Shown: positions 28,115 to 36,614 of the stretch, piece by piece
Position numbering within the stretch: position 1 is the stretch's first letter
Layout of the letters: each line of letters opens with the position of its first letter
Position numbers and translations under genes: made by a program
The notes under the pieces: generated by a model
The model's database searches: none
What the model was told of the DNA's origin: nothing
What the model saw: only the letters and a program-made list of their open reading frames with translations
Source of the DNA: CAWFGW01 sp963815495
Lineage (GTDB): Bacteria; Bacteroidota; Bacteroidia; Cytophagales; JAAEPT01
DNA: 64,000 nt
Assembly: GCA_963815495.1 (NCBI GenBank)
Contig: CAWFGW010000007.1
Span: 62,001 to 126,000 of the forward strand
Direction: 5' to 3'

Positions 28115-29140
28115 ATGATTGATTTAAATGGTAAACGAATATTAATAACAGGAGGAACTGGCTCTTTCGGCCTTAAATTTATCGCCTATATTTTAACTAA
28201 TTTTCCAGAAATTGAGGAGTTAATAGTTTTCTCTAGAGATGAGTTTAAACAATATCAAATGGCTCAGAGTTACCAAAAGCCTCGTTATCCAATTACTTAT
28301 ATTTTAGGTGATATTAGGGACTACAACCGATTAAGCGAAACATTCAGAGGAATTGATTATATCATTCATGCTGCGGCACTAAAACACGTTCCTGTCGCAG
28401 AGTATAACCCTTCTGAATTTATCAAAACTAACATCATTGGAACTGAAAATGTGATTAAAGCTGCTATTGAATGTAAAGTCAAAAAAGTCATTTCTTTATC
28501 ATCTGACAAAGCAGTCTCTCCGGCTGGTCTTTATGGTGCTTCTAAATTGTGTGCAGATAAATTAATTGTTGCCGCAAATTATCATACCATCAAAAATGAC
28601 CCTGTTTTTAGTATTGTTCGCTACGGCAATATGTTAGCTTCTCGTGGTTCGGTTATTCCTCACTTTTTAAAAGAAAAAGAAACAGGTACTATTACAATCA
28701 CAAGCACTGAAATGACACGTTTCAGCACCACTAAAAACGAAGAAATAAGTTTGATTTTCAAGGCTTTGAATAATGCTGAAGGTGGTGAAATATTTGTACC
28801 AAAGTTACCCTCCTACCGAATAACAGAGGTTGCAAAAGCGGTAGCTCCTGATTGTAAAATTAATATTTCTGGAATACGTCCTGGAGAAAAATTATTTGAA
28901 GAATTAATTTCAGCAAGTGATGCTCCTTTTACCATTGAATTCAACAACTATTTTATGATTCATCCGCTTCAACCAAAGTGGAATATCAATGAACGAATTA
29001 AAAACGAAGAAGGTAAGCCAGTACCTACCAATTTCGAATATCGTTCGGATACAAATAAAAATTGGCTCACAAGTGAGATGTTGGGAAATCTAATCAGAGA
29101 AATACCAGAAAATCTTTATACTCCTGAAGGTAGTATTTAA
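28115..29140 (+). CDS. UDP-GlcNAc 4,6-dehydratase, PseB/CapE-like
   Basis: 341 residues from the ATG at 28115. An in-frame TTG one codon before is less likely. Extended SDR enzyme: NAD loop ITGGTGSFGLKF, FSRDEFKQYQMA, GDIRDYNRL, HAAALKHVPVAEYNP, and YGASKL with the catalytic Tyr and Lys. The last part of the catalytic triad reads SLSSDKAVSPAG. VRYGNMLASRGSVIPHF matches the PseB/FlaA1/CapE group that makes UDP-4-keto-6-deoxy-HexNAc. No PseH, PseG or PseI and no CapF reductase lie in the window, so neither pseudaminic acid nor FucNAc synthesis can be shown. Last gene of the polysaccharide cluster; a convergent operon ends 4 bp away. Confidence 0.85.
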   Translation: MIDLNGKRILITGGTGSFGLKFIAYILTNFPEIEELIVFSRDEFKQYQMAQSYQKPRYPITYILGDIRDYNRLSETFRGIDYIIHAAALKHVPVAEYNPSEFIKTNIIGTENVIKAAIECKVKKVISLSSDKAVSPAGLYGASKLCADKLIVAANYHTIKNDPVFSIVRYGNMLASRGSVIPHFLKEKETGTITITSTEMTRFSTTKNEEISLIFKALNNAEGGEIFVPKLPSYRITEVAKAVAPDCKINISGIRPGEKLFEELISASDAPFTIEFNNYFMIHPLQPKWNINERIKNEEGKPVPTNFEYRSDTNKNWLTSEMLGNLIREIPENLYTPEGSI

Positions 29141-29143
29141 TAA

Positions 29144-29521
29144 TTATTTTTTATTTAAAACAATATAATCATACAAACTCTCTTTAAAAGCGCGCATTTT
29201 TTCCACACAATCGTCCAAATGTTTCCTCATATGAACTGGATCTTTAAAGGAAAAAGAATCAGAATCAGCTGAATTCTCTTGTATTGCTTCTCTAAGTTTA
29301 ACTTCATGAAAATCAATTTCAACTTTCATTTTATGAAGTTTGCTTTTTATGTGTTCAAAGCTGTCATAAAAAGCATTTGCAATCATATTAAATGAGCTAT
29401 CGTTAATTTCTTTTTTATATTTTTCAATCATATGCTCAAAAATGATGATTTCTTTCTCCATAAAATCAATCTCACTAAGCCATTGAATATGCTCACTGTG
29501 TAGCTGTTTTATACTTTTCAT
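29144..29521 (-). CDS. Small helical (coiled-coil) protein of the sigma/Usp operon
   Basis: 125 residues from the ATG at 29521, which overlaps the Usp stop codon as ATGA. A start ten codons earlier (29551) would overlap it by 34 bp. The protein is almost entirely charged alpha-helix (IDFMEKEIIIFEHMIEKYKKEI, SFEHIKSKLHKMKVEID), probably a hemerythrin-like or helical-hairpin bundle without obvious metal ligands. No family recognised. As the last gene after ECF sigma, Rrf2 and Usp it is likely a stress-response accessory protein. Confidence 0.7.
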   Translation of the reverse strand: MKSIKQLHSEHIQWLSEIDFMEKEIIIFEHMIEKYKKEINDSSFNMIANAFYDSFEHIKSKLHKMKVEIDFHEVKLREAIQENSADSDSFSFKDPVHMRKHLDDCVEKMRAFKESLYDYIVLNKK

Positions 29522-30369
29522 ATCGTATATTTTATTGTAAATACTGGACAAGGCACTTCATGTATTAAACCTTCTGCTATACTACCTTCATTGATGTGCT
29601 TTTCAACTCTACCATCATGATAACCAATAACAATCATGTCAATCTTTTTCTCATTCATAAAAGAAAAGATACCCGTAGGTAAATCTTCTGCTTCTCGTAT
29701 ATAAAATTCACTATCATTTAATTTCCAACGCTCTGCAACCTGTTTCATGTTAAGCAATACCTCTTTAACATTTGGCTTATTTTTATTAGCTAATTGCTCT
29801 ACATACAAGAAAACAATTTTAGAATTAAAAATATCAGCAATCGACTTTACATACTCTAACTTTACTTCATCTTCTTTATTAAACTCATAAGTCAATAAGA
29901 TCGTATTGATTTGATTGATAGGCAAAAACCCTTTTAAGGAGATGACAGGAACGGAACTGTTTTTCATCACTTTAGCCGCAATGCTATCATTAATTTCTTC
30001 AAGCATTCCTGATACATGTTTGTTTCCTATAATCACAAGGTCTGATTGATTTTTAGTTACTACAGATGCAATGACGTCCTCAACGGTTTCTCCATCAGCT
30101 AAAACTACCTGATTCTTCCTCAACTTTACCTCATTAAACTTCTCCTGTGAAAGGTATCCGTTTAGTCTATTCCAGTTTAATTCAACACACTCCCTTTCAT
30201 AAACTGTTTTATCAAAATCTGATAATTCGATTTGTGGTGTTGGAAGTTTAAGTACATGAAGCACATCAACTAAATAATCTTTTTCGTATGCCATTTTGCA
30301 AGCAAACTCCAAAGCATAATCAGACTCAACACTAAAGTCAAAAGGTACAAGTAATTGTTTCATAGCCAT
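29518..30369 (-). CDS. Universal stress protein with two Usp domains
   Basis: 283 residues. Two tandem UspA folds: KQLLVPFDFSVESDYALEFACKMA (domain 1 start), then SDLVIIGNKHVSGMLEEI, and domain 2 from about residue 155 (INTILLTYEFNKEDE) to IDMIVIGYHDGRVEKHINEGSIAEGLIHEVPCPVFTI. The second domain keeps a weak G-x2-G-x(n)-G-S nucleotide signature. The first is degenerate. Cytoplasmic. Follows the Rrf2 gene by 72 bp in the same direction, so it may be part of that regulon or operon. Confidence 0.85.
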   Translation of the reverse strand: MAMKQLLVPFDFSVESDYALEFACKMAYEKDYLVDVLHVLKLPTPQIELSDFDKTVYERECVELNWNRLNGYLSQEKFNEVKLRKNQVVLADGETVEDVIASVVTKNQSDLVIIGNKHVSGMLEEINDSIAAKVMKNSSVPVISLKGFLPINQINTILLTYEFNKEDEVKLEYVKSIADIFNSKIVFLYVEQLANKNKPNVKEVLLNMKQVAERWKLNDSEFYIREAEDLPTGIFSFMNEKKIDMIVIGYHDGRVEKHINEGSIAEGLIHEVPCPVFTIKYTI

Positions 30370-30441
30370 TTATTTACAATAAAACTAGTATAAAAAATTA
30401 AGCATTAAACTCATAAAAATCAGCTCAAAAAATGATTAAAA

Positions 30442-30900
30442 TCAAAAATTAAAATTAACACCAGTTGTCTCACATAAATTCTGTTGCGTTGCTTTCTCTT
30501 TGCCGAGCATATCCTCTAAAGTTAATTTCTCTAATACAAAATCTATTTGAGATTGTAATACAGACCATAGCGATCGCACTGAACAATCGATCGATTTAGT
30601 ACATAATTGTCCTTCATCAGAAAATCGAACACAAAATCCTTTATGATAAATCGGTTTATCTAAACTATTCAAAAGCTCTTTTAATCCAATTTCAGATGGT
30701 TTTTTTGCTAATTGATAGCCACCAGCATGTCCTTTTTCCGATGTAAGAAAGCCAGCTATACGCAGCACACGACAAATCTTAGCTACATTGGGTTTTGTAA
30801 TACCCTCCATTATACTAATATCATTAATCGAGAGTCCATCACTTTGTGCCACACGAATTAGTATTCGTAACCCAAACTCCTCTTGTGCTGATATCTTCAT
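30442..30900 (-). CDS. Rrf2-family transcription regulator with cysteine cluster
   Basis: 152 residues. Winged HTH of the Rrf2 family: KISAQEEFGLRILIRVAQ, LSINDISIMEGITKPNVAKICRVL, GFLTSEKGHAGGYQLAKKP. The redox loop has three cysteines, GFCVRFSDEGQLC and SIDC, spaced C-x9-C-x5-C. IscR and NsrR have a shorter first gap, but the position after the wing matches an iron-sulfur site. So it may sense Fe-S status, NO or oxygen (inference). Starts 4 bp after the ECF sigma gene, so the pair is co-transcribed. Confidence 0.88.
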   Translation of the reverse strand: MKISAQEEFGLRILIRVAQSDGLSINDISIMEGITKPNVAKICRVLRIAGFLTSEKGHAGGYQLAKKPSEIGLKELLNSLDKPIYHKGFCVRFSDEGQLCTKSIDCSVRSLWSVLQSQIDFVLEKLTLEDMLGKEKATQQNLCETTGVNFNF

Positions 30901-30904
30901 ATTA

Positions 30905-31444
30905 TTATGATTCTATTTTTAATTTAAGCAGTTTTTTTGCACGATGCAACCAAATCTTAACTGTACCAATCGGCATATTAAACATTTCTGCAATCTCATG
31001 GTATTTAAACTCATGGAGATATTTTAGCAAAAAAACAGTTTTTAAGTTCTCAGGAATACTATTAAGCGCCCCTACTACTTCATCACTAAAACCAGTAACG
31101 GTTTCTTTTGCCAATGAATCATTGAATTCTGAACTACCTAAAGTAATTCTCATATCATCCACATCAATTAATTGAGGAACACGCGACTTTTTCTGCTTAT
31201 CATTTAAAAAATTATTTTTCATGATACGAAACAACCAAGATTTCGCATTGGTGCCTTCTTCATAGTATGAATAATATTTATATGCTTTAATGAGTGTTTC
31301 TTGCATTAAATCCTTTGCATCATCGGCATCATGTGTTAGCCAATAGCCAAAAGTGTAAAGCGAATTAACATGGGTTAGTATCTCTTTATCAAAAGACTCA
31401 CCTTTGAATTCTCGGTTTTGTAAATCAATTTCTCTAGTTCTCAT
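30905..31444 (-). CDS. ECF-type RNA polymerase sigma factor
   Basis: 179 residues. Region 2: ILTHVNSLYTFGYWLTHDADDAKDLMQETLIKAYKYY, with the core-binding and -10-recognising helix DLMQETLIKAY. Region 4: LNSIPENLKTVFLLKYLHEFKYHEIAEMFNMPIGTVKIWLHRAKKLL. Both are intact. There is no anti-sigma gene next to it. Instead an Rrf2 regulator gene starts 4 bp downstream, so control may be at transcription. Three tandem 12-bp repeats with GTTAAC cores lie 13-48 bp before the start codon. Confidence 0.9.
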   Translation of the reverse strand: MRTREIDLQNREFKGESFDKEILTHVNSLYTFGYWLTHDADDAKDLMQETLIKAYKYYSYYEEGTNAKSWLFRIMKNNFLNDKQKKSRVPQLIDVDDMRITLGSSEFNDSLAKETVTGFSDEVVGALNSIPENLKTVFLLKYLHEFKYHEIAEMFNMPIGTVKIWLHRAKKLLKLKIES

Positions 31445-31456
31445 AAAATTGAAAGT

Positions 31457-31492
31457 TTTAGTTAACTATTTAGTTAACTATAAAGTTAACTA
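31457..31492. repeat. Three tandem 12-bp repeats TTTAGTTAACTA in the sigma-factor promoter region
   Basis: Units at 31457-31468 and 31469-31480 are identical (TTTAGTTAACTA). The third (31481-31492, TAAAGTTAACTA) differs at two bases. Each has the palindrome TAGTTAACTA or its core GTTAAC, repeating at 12 bp, close to one helical turn. They lie directly before the sigma gene on the minus strand and 145 bp before the OPT gene on the plus strand. This geometry suits cooperative binding by a dimeric regulator, perhaps the adjacent Rrf2 protein. The binding protein is not known. Confidence 0.7.
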
Positions 31493-31637
31493 AAATGTTT
31501 ATAATGAAAAACGGTATTATATTTAATCTTCAAATGATTTATTCTGTTTACTTTTTATTTAATTTAAACGTTAAACCAAAGTTTATACCAATGGTAGATA
31601 TCGACTTTGAAATAATTTAGAAAAGCAACAAGTAATA

Positions 31638-33395
31638 ATGGATAACCAATCTTCACAATTCACAGCACGAGCAGTAATCGTTGGGTGCTTAATTGGTGGT
31701 ATAGTTTGTTGTATGAACATCTATATTGGATTAAAAATAGGTTGGAGTTTTGGATCATCTATCATCTCAGCAATTTTAGGCTTTGCAATTTTTCAAGTTA
31801 TCAATCCAAAAAAACCTTATACCCTTCTTGAGAACAACATTACTCAAACTGCGGGATCCGCTGCCTCCTCAATGGCATCCGCGGCTGGTTTGTTGGCTCC
31901 AATACCCGCACTTTATATGATGGATATTGAATTACCTATGTGGGGCTTGTTTCTGTGGGCAATTTCAGTCGCCTTTTTAGGTGTTATGTTTGCTGTTCCA
32001 CTTCGAAGACAATATGTGGTGATTGAAAATTTACGATTTCCAAGTGGATTGGCTACCGCTAATACTATTAAAGCGCTGTATGCTTCCAGTGCTGATGCAT
32101 TAAAACAGGCTAGAGTCCTTTTGTATTTTGCTCTTTTGGGATTCATCTTTACTGTAGGCGTTTACGTAGCTGGCACCTTTAAAATTGATATCGAAACTAT
32201 TCCATTGCATACCTGGCTTGGTTCAGGTGTGCTGACTTCTTTAGCCGCATGGGGCTTTTTTATCTACCTAAGTCCTTCGCTTTTTAGTGCTGGTTTTTTA
32301 ATAGGTCCAAGAGTAGGATTCTCTTTAATGGCTGGATCTATCGTTGGATGGAGTTTAGGGTATTACGCTCAACAACAAGGCTGGGCACCACATGAAAACC
32401 CAATGATATTAAATGAATCAGCTTCAGGCATCTGGGGGGCACGTGGTTGGATTTTATGGCCAGGTGTAGCGATTATGGTTTCCGAAGCATTAATGAGCTT
32501 ACTACTCTCGTTTAAAACAATTATTAACTCATTTAAAGGTTTAGGTGCAGTATTAACAGATAAGACTAAAATAGATTCAAATGAAATGATACCAAATAAA
32601 TGGTGGATGACTGGCTTGACACTTGCATCAGTCTTAACGATGAGTATCACTTATTTTTATTTTGATATCTCACCTCTTCTTACCTTCGTTGCTATTGCGC
32701 TTTCTTTCTTACTCGCAAACGTTGCAGTAAGATCTGTCGGAGAAACAGATATAAACCCTATTGGAGGTGTTGGCAAAGTTACTCAAGTGGTTTTTGGGAG
32801 TTTATCCTCTTCTATATCATCAAACTTAATGGCTGCAGGTATTACTGGAGGAGGCGCCTCACAAGCTGCAGATATGATGCAAGACTTTAAAACAGGTCAC
32901 ATTTTTGGAGCGTCACCCAAACAACAATTTAAAGCACAGCTTTGGGGAATTCTTGCTGGAATTATATTCGCTGTCCCAGTATATCTCTTGTTTGTAAATG
33001 TTTGGGGTATCGGTAGTGAAAAATTGCCCGCACCAGCAGCGCACTCATGGAAAGCAGTAGCTGAAGTAATGTCTAAAGGAATTAGTGTGCTGCCACCATT
33101 TACCTTAAACGCTGTTATTGTTGGGGGAATCTTTGGGTCTTTACTCGCTTTAGGGCATAAATTCCTTCCCAAAATCTCTAACTATCTACCATCGGGTTTG
33201 GCGTTTGGTATTAGTTTTTTAATCACCGGGCAATACAGTATTATTATGTTTCTAGGTGTATTAGTTTTTTTGTTCTGGAAAAAAACAGACCCAAAATCAT
33301 GTGAGAGCTTAGCTTTTCCTGTTGCTTGCGGAATATTAGCTGGTGAGGGGATTGGAGCAATTGTTAGTGCGGTTTTAACATTAATTAATGGGTAA
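31638..33395 (+). CDS. OPT-family oligopeptide/metal transporter
   Basis: 585 residues with about 14-16 membrane helices. N-terminal FTARAVIVGCLIGGIVCCMNIYIGLKIGWSFGSSI, NNITQTAGSAASSMASAAG and RRQYVVIENLRFPSGLATANTI are signature segments of the OPT superfamily. INPIGGVGKVTQVVFG and GGGASQAADMMQDFKTGHIFGASPKQQF in the second half are further signatures. Transports oligopeptides or metal chelates across the inner membrane. Alone on the plus strand, divergent from the sigma operon; the 193-bp gap between them holds the GTTAAC repeats, so shared control is possible. Confidence 0.88.
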   Translation: MDNQSSQFTARAVIVGCLIGGIVCCMNIYIGLKIGWSFGSSIISAILGFAIFQVINPKKPYTLLENNITQTAGSAASSMASAAGLLAPIPALYMMDIELPMWGLFLWAISVAFLGVMFAVPLRRQYVVIENLRFPSGLATANTIKALYASSADALKQARVLLYFALLGFIFTVGVYVAGTFKIDIETIPLHTWLGSGVLTSLAAWGFFIYLSPSLFSAGFLIGPRVGFSLMAGSIVGWSLGYYAQQQGWAPHENPMILNESASGIWGARGWILWPGVAIMVSEALMSLLLSFKTIINSFKGLGAVLTDKTKIDSNEMIPNKWWMTGLTLASVLTMSITYFYFDISPLLTFVAIALSFLLANVAVRSVGETDINPIGGVGKVTQVVFGSLSSSISSNLMAAGITGGGASQAADMMQDFKTGHIFGASPKQQFKAQLWGILAGIIFAVPVYLLFVNVWGIGSEKLPAPAAHSWKAVAEVMSKGISVLPPFTLNAVIVGGIFGSLLALGHKFLPKISNYLPSGLAFGISFLITGQYSIIMFLGVLVFLFWKKTDPKSCESLAFPVACGILAGEGIGAIVSAVLTLING

Positions 33396-33484
33396 TACTC
33401 GCAGACAAATAATCCACTTTTGCAGAACAACTTTTTATAAATGAAGAAATCAAACAACCTTCGTAAAAATCATTCTATTGCATA

Positions 33485-34528
33485 ATGAAGAAGTCAGTTA
33501 TTGTATTACTCCACATCGGATATTGGGTTTGCTACTTCATCATGGTCATGGTGTTGTTAGGTGCGTTATTCGGAAGAGACGAGACCACTGCTGATGAACG
33601 AATAGAAAAGGCTTTTGAGATTATATTTTTTTTCGCATTACTCCCCTCTGCTATTACTTTCTATACTTTTTATTACTTTTTATTTCCTCGCTTTTTTAAA
33701 TTAAAAAAATATATCCTCTCTGCATTTTTTGGTATTATCACTTCAATCATTGCAGCTTTAATTGGTTATTTTTTACTTTATATTTTTCATGTCGAAGAAA
33801 CTTGTAAAGATGATTCAGAGACTAGCTTTTATGGGATTGTAGGTTTTATGTCTTTCATCGCCTTGATATCAGGAATTATTGCATTAGTCCTTCAGGGTTT
33901 CATTACGTGGTTTGAAGAAATTAAACAAAAAGAACTATTATTGAAAAAGAATCATGAAATGGAACTTATCTTAGTTAAATCACAATTAGACCCACATTTT
34001 TTATTCAACACCATAAATAATATTGATACATTAATTTTAAAAGATGCTCAGAAAGCTTCTGATTATTTAAACAACCTCTCCGATATTATGCGGTTCATGC
34101 TTTTTGAAACCAAAACAGATGAAATTTCTCTTACAAAAGAAATCGAGTACATCGAAAAATATATTGAATTACAGCGCATTAGAACTTCAAATGAGTTATA
34201 CATTAATTATTCAATTATGGGTGAAATAGATCAGCGTACAATCGCTCCCATGGTTTTTATTCCGTTTATTGAAAATGCTTTTAAGCACACCAACAACAAA
34301 AAAATTGAAAATGCTATTTCCATTGAGATCCTTATTGAAAAGGGTAAAACTGTTTTAAAATGTAAGAATAAATTTGATCCTACTAGAGGTTCCAATCAAG
34401 AAAGCCATGGCTTGGGGAATGTATTGATTAAAAAACGTTTAGATTTAATTTATAAGAATCAATATCAGTTAGAAATGAGAAAAAACAGCGATTCTTTTAG
34501 TGTTCACTTATCCATTAATCATGTATAG
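33485..34528 (+). CDS. LytS-type sensor histidine kinase (His_kinase/HATPase, 4 TM)
   Basis: 347 residues. Four membrane helices (about 5-25, 48-70, 78-102, 118-145) with short loops serve as the sensor. Then comes the His-kinase box QLDPHFLFNTINNIDTLI with the phospho-acceptor His. IPFIENAFKHT is the N-box and HGLGNVLIKKRLDLIY a degenerate G-box of the ATPase domain. It is typical of Bacteroidota LytTR partners. It overlaps the response-regulator gene by 8 bp. Confidence 0.9.
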   Translation: MKKSVIVLLHIGYWVCYFIMVMVLLGALFGRDETTADERIEKAFEIIFFFALLPSAITFYTFYYFLFPRFFKLKKYILSAFFGIITSIIAALIGYFLLYIFHVEETCKDDSETSFYGIVGFMSFIALISGIIALVLQGFITWFEEIKQKELLLKKNHEMELILVKSQLDPHFLFNTINNIDTLILKDAQKASDYLNNLSDIMRFMLFETKTDEISLTKEIEYIEKYIELQRIRTSNELYINYSIMGEIDQRTIAPMVFIPFIENAFKHTNNKKIENAISIEILIEKGKTVLKCKNKFDPTRGSNQESHGLGNVLIKKRLDLIYKNQYQLEMRKNSDSFSVHLSINHV

Positions 34529-35213
34529 TTACAGTTGTATTATCATTGAAGATGAACCTCTAGCGTTAGAGCGAACAAAAGAATTTGTAAATAAAGTCCC
34601 CTTTTTAAAACTCACTGCCACTTTTGACAATGCCATAAATGGTCTCGACTATTTAAAGAAACATGCTGTTGACATGCTGTTTTTAGACATCAACATGGAT
34701 GAACTCTCAGGCATCGAGTTATTAGAAAGTTTTAAAATAAATAGTCAAGTGATATTGACTACGGCTTACCAAGAATATGCGCTTAAAGGCTATGAATTAA
34801 GCATCACTGATTATTTATTAAAACCATTTTCGTTTAATCGTTTTTTACAAGCAGTAAACAAAGCTACTGATAATATTTCCAAGAAAGACACGCCCGATTC
34901 AACGTTAGACTTCATTTTTGTAAAGACAGAAAACCGGCTTGAAAAAGTTAGCTTTAAAGACATTATTTGCATCGAAGGGATGCGTGACTACCGAAGAATT
35001 CACACCACGACTAAAAAGATAATGACGCTTCAAAACTTTAAAGAATTAGAGCAAATCATCCCTTCAAGTGTGATTTGTCGCGTGCATAAATCGTTTATGG
35101 TAGCTCTAGATAAAATCAATACTATTGAACGTAGTCGCATTTATATTGACAACCTTGTCATTCCTATCTCCGACTCCTACCGAGAAGCATTTTTCAAAAT
35201 AATTAACGGGTAA
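34521..35213 (+). CDS. LytTR-family response regulator
   Basis: 230 residues from the ATG at 34521. An upstream in-frame ATG at 34500 lies deeper in the kinase gene and adds only seven residues. Receiver domain: IIIEDEPLALE with the acidic pair, VDMLFLDINMDELSG with the phospho-acceptor Asp, ILTTAYQEYALKGYE, and TDYLLKPFSF with the conserved Lys. The LytTR DNA-binding domain is at about 135-230: FIFVKTENRLEKVSFKDII, IEGMRDYRRIHT, CRVHKSFMVAL. Its targets are likely the nearby membrane and outer-membrane genes, by position only. Confidence 0.92.
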   Translation: MYSYSCIIIEDEPLALERTKEFVNKVPFLKLTATFDNAINGLDYLKKHAVDMLFLDINMDELSGIELLESFKINSQVILTTAYQEYALKGYELSITDYLLKPFSFNRFLQAVNKATDNISKKDTPDSTLDFIFVKTENRLEKVSFKDIICIEGMRDYRRIHTTTKKIMTLQNFKELEQIIPSSVICRVHKSFMVALDKINTIERSRIYIDNLVIPISDSYREAFFKIING

Positions 35214-35351
35214 AAGGCATAATAAGTTGCAGAATAAAAACTCAATTATGCAGATAACAGACCTTACCTTGCATAAAGCTTTTTTAGTACTCCCTGTATT
35301 AAATGATATTTGAATCATCTAAAAATGATTATTTCTTCTATCACTTAAAAC

Positions 35352-35531
35352 ATGAAAAAAATGCAAGAATGTAACTCAATGTGTTGTCTCTATTTATTAG
35401 GATTAATTGGTGCGGCTGTTTATTATATTTCTAAAGCCTCAACTTTTGGTATTGGAATTATTGGTTGTCTAAAAGCCTTGGTATGGCCTGCATATTTAGT
35501 TCACGGTGTAATGAATCATTTATCCATTTAA
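35352..35531 (+). CDS. Small membrane protein (59 aa)
   Basis: Open frame of 60 codons from ATG 35352 to TAA 35531. It encodes a Cys-rich start (MKKMQECNSMCC), then two hydrophobic spans (about 11-28 and 33-52: GIGIIGCLKALVWPAYLVHG). The gene lies 10 bp before the next small gene. The W-P-A-Y segment is typical of short inner-membrane proteins. Family not recognised. Its strand, spacing and codon use match the neighbours. Confidence 0.6.
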   Translation: MKKMQECNSMCCLYLLGLIGAAVYYISKASTFGIGIIGCLKALVWPAYLVHGVMNHLSI

Positions 35532-35541
35532 ACTAACAAAC

Positions 35542-35754
35542 ATGTCATTATTGATTTTTAAGACGAATATTAAAACAAAAGAAAACGTTCAAATTATTTT
35601 ATCAATTTTGAAAAGTATTATCTCAGAAAATGAATTCAATGTTGATTTACAAGATATAGACTCTGTCCTTCGAATTGAGACAACAAAAAAAATAAAAGAA
35701 AAAGATATTATTCAACTCCTTAATAACAAAGGATTTTATTGCGAACCACTTTAA
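35542..35754 (+). CDS. Small HMA-like (ferredoxin-fold) protein (70 aa)
   Basis: The pattern MSLLIFKTNIKTKENVQII...FNVDLQDIDSVLRIET...IIQLLNNKGFYCEPL reads as beta-alpha-beta-beta-alpha-beta, the fold of heavy-metal-associated domains, but it lacks the MxCxxC metal site. I recall similar 65-75 residue proteins in Bacteroidota, without a known function. It is flanked by a small membrane protein and a barrel protein downstream of a two-component pair. Confidence 0.7.
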   Translation: MSLLIFKTNIKTKENVQIILSILKSIISENEFNVDLQDIDSVLRIETTKKIKEKDIIQLLNNKGFYCEPL

Positions 35755-35772
35755 CCACTAATAATAACGACC

Positions 35773-36603
35773 ATGAATATTTTACAAAAAACACTCATCA
35801 CTACACTTTCTATTCTTATTTCCTGCTATGGATATGCCCAAAAAGAAAGTAAGATAGACACTACCACTTTCAAAATTGGCAGCAACAGGGTTGTGTTCAT
35901 CAACAGTGCTCCTGACAGCTTAAATTATGACTATGACTTCAACAAAAATGATAGCCTTTGCTCAAAGAAAGAGCATGAAGACTGGCCAAAACTAATAGTT
36001 GAAATAGGAACCAATGGTTATTTATCGTCCGATAGAGCTATTAATCTTTCCAATGACCAAGAATTATTGAAATTAAACTACGGGAGATCAAGGTCATTTG
36101 GGTTTGCTTTTCAATTTAAAGGATATGAATCGATAAATAAACGCTTATTTATATCACCAGGCTTGGGGGTAACATGGAATGGTTATCACTTTGAAAACAA
36201 TATCAACATCAATAGCTCGAACGACAGCACTGCTTTTGTTTTAGACACAATAAATAATAATGAAAAATATAAATTGAGAACAACATATTTAGAGCTTCCA
36301 TTAGTGATTGGTAAACGGTTTGGCAATTTAAAAAGACCCTTGACTGTTCAATTTGGCGTTGTTGCTGGTTTACGATTAAAATCAATTATTAAACAAAAAT
36401 TTCAGGATAATGGTCAGGATATCACAGTCACCATTCACGATGATTTTAATCTAACTCCTTTTAAACTAGACGGCATTATTCGAATTACTTTCGGAGAAAT
36501 AGGTTTTTTTGGAAGATACTCTACCACCAGTCTTTTTAAAGATGGAAAAGCACCTGAACTCTATCCATTTTCAATAGGTATAACTTTAGGAGGTTTAAAC
36601 TAA
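35773..36603 (+). CDS. Outer-membrane beta-barrel protein (PorT-like)
   Basis: 276 residues. Signal peptide ends SCYGYAQ. After a charged linker of about 60 residues the chain has the features of an 8-stranded barrel: KLIVEIGTNGYLSSD, RSFGFAFQFKGYESI, LFISPGLGVTWNGYHF, TYLELPLVIGKRFG, TVQFGVVAGLRLKSI, and a glycine-rich end FSIGITLGGLN. The strand pattern matches the outer-membrane-beta-barrel (PorT) group. Function unknown. Probably the end of the transcription unit with the two small genes upstream (18 bp gap). Confidence 0.75.
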   Translation: MNILQKTLITTLSILISCYGYAQKESKIDTTTFKIGSNRVVFINSAPDSLNYDYDFNKNDSLCSKKEHEDWPKLIVEIGTNGYLSSDRAINLSNDQELLKLNYGRSRSFGFAFQFKGYESINKRLFISPGLGVTWNGYHFENNININSSNDSTAFVLDTINNNEKYKLRTTYLELPLVIGKRFGNLKRPLTVQFGVVAGLRLKSIIKQKFQDNGQDITVTIHDDFNLTPFKLDGIIRITFGEIGFFGRYSTTSLFKDGKAPELYPFSIGITLGGLN

Positions 36604-36614
36604 AAGGATCTCAA

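Noticed and set aside
15210..29140. Complete pseudaminic-acid or FucNAc pathway
   Set aside because: A PseB/CapE-like enzyme, aminotransferases and a 2-epimerase are present, but PseH, PseG, PseI and the CapF reductase are not, so the pathway cannot be claimed.
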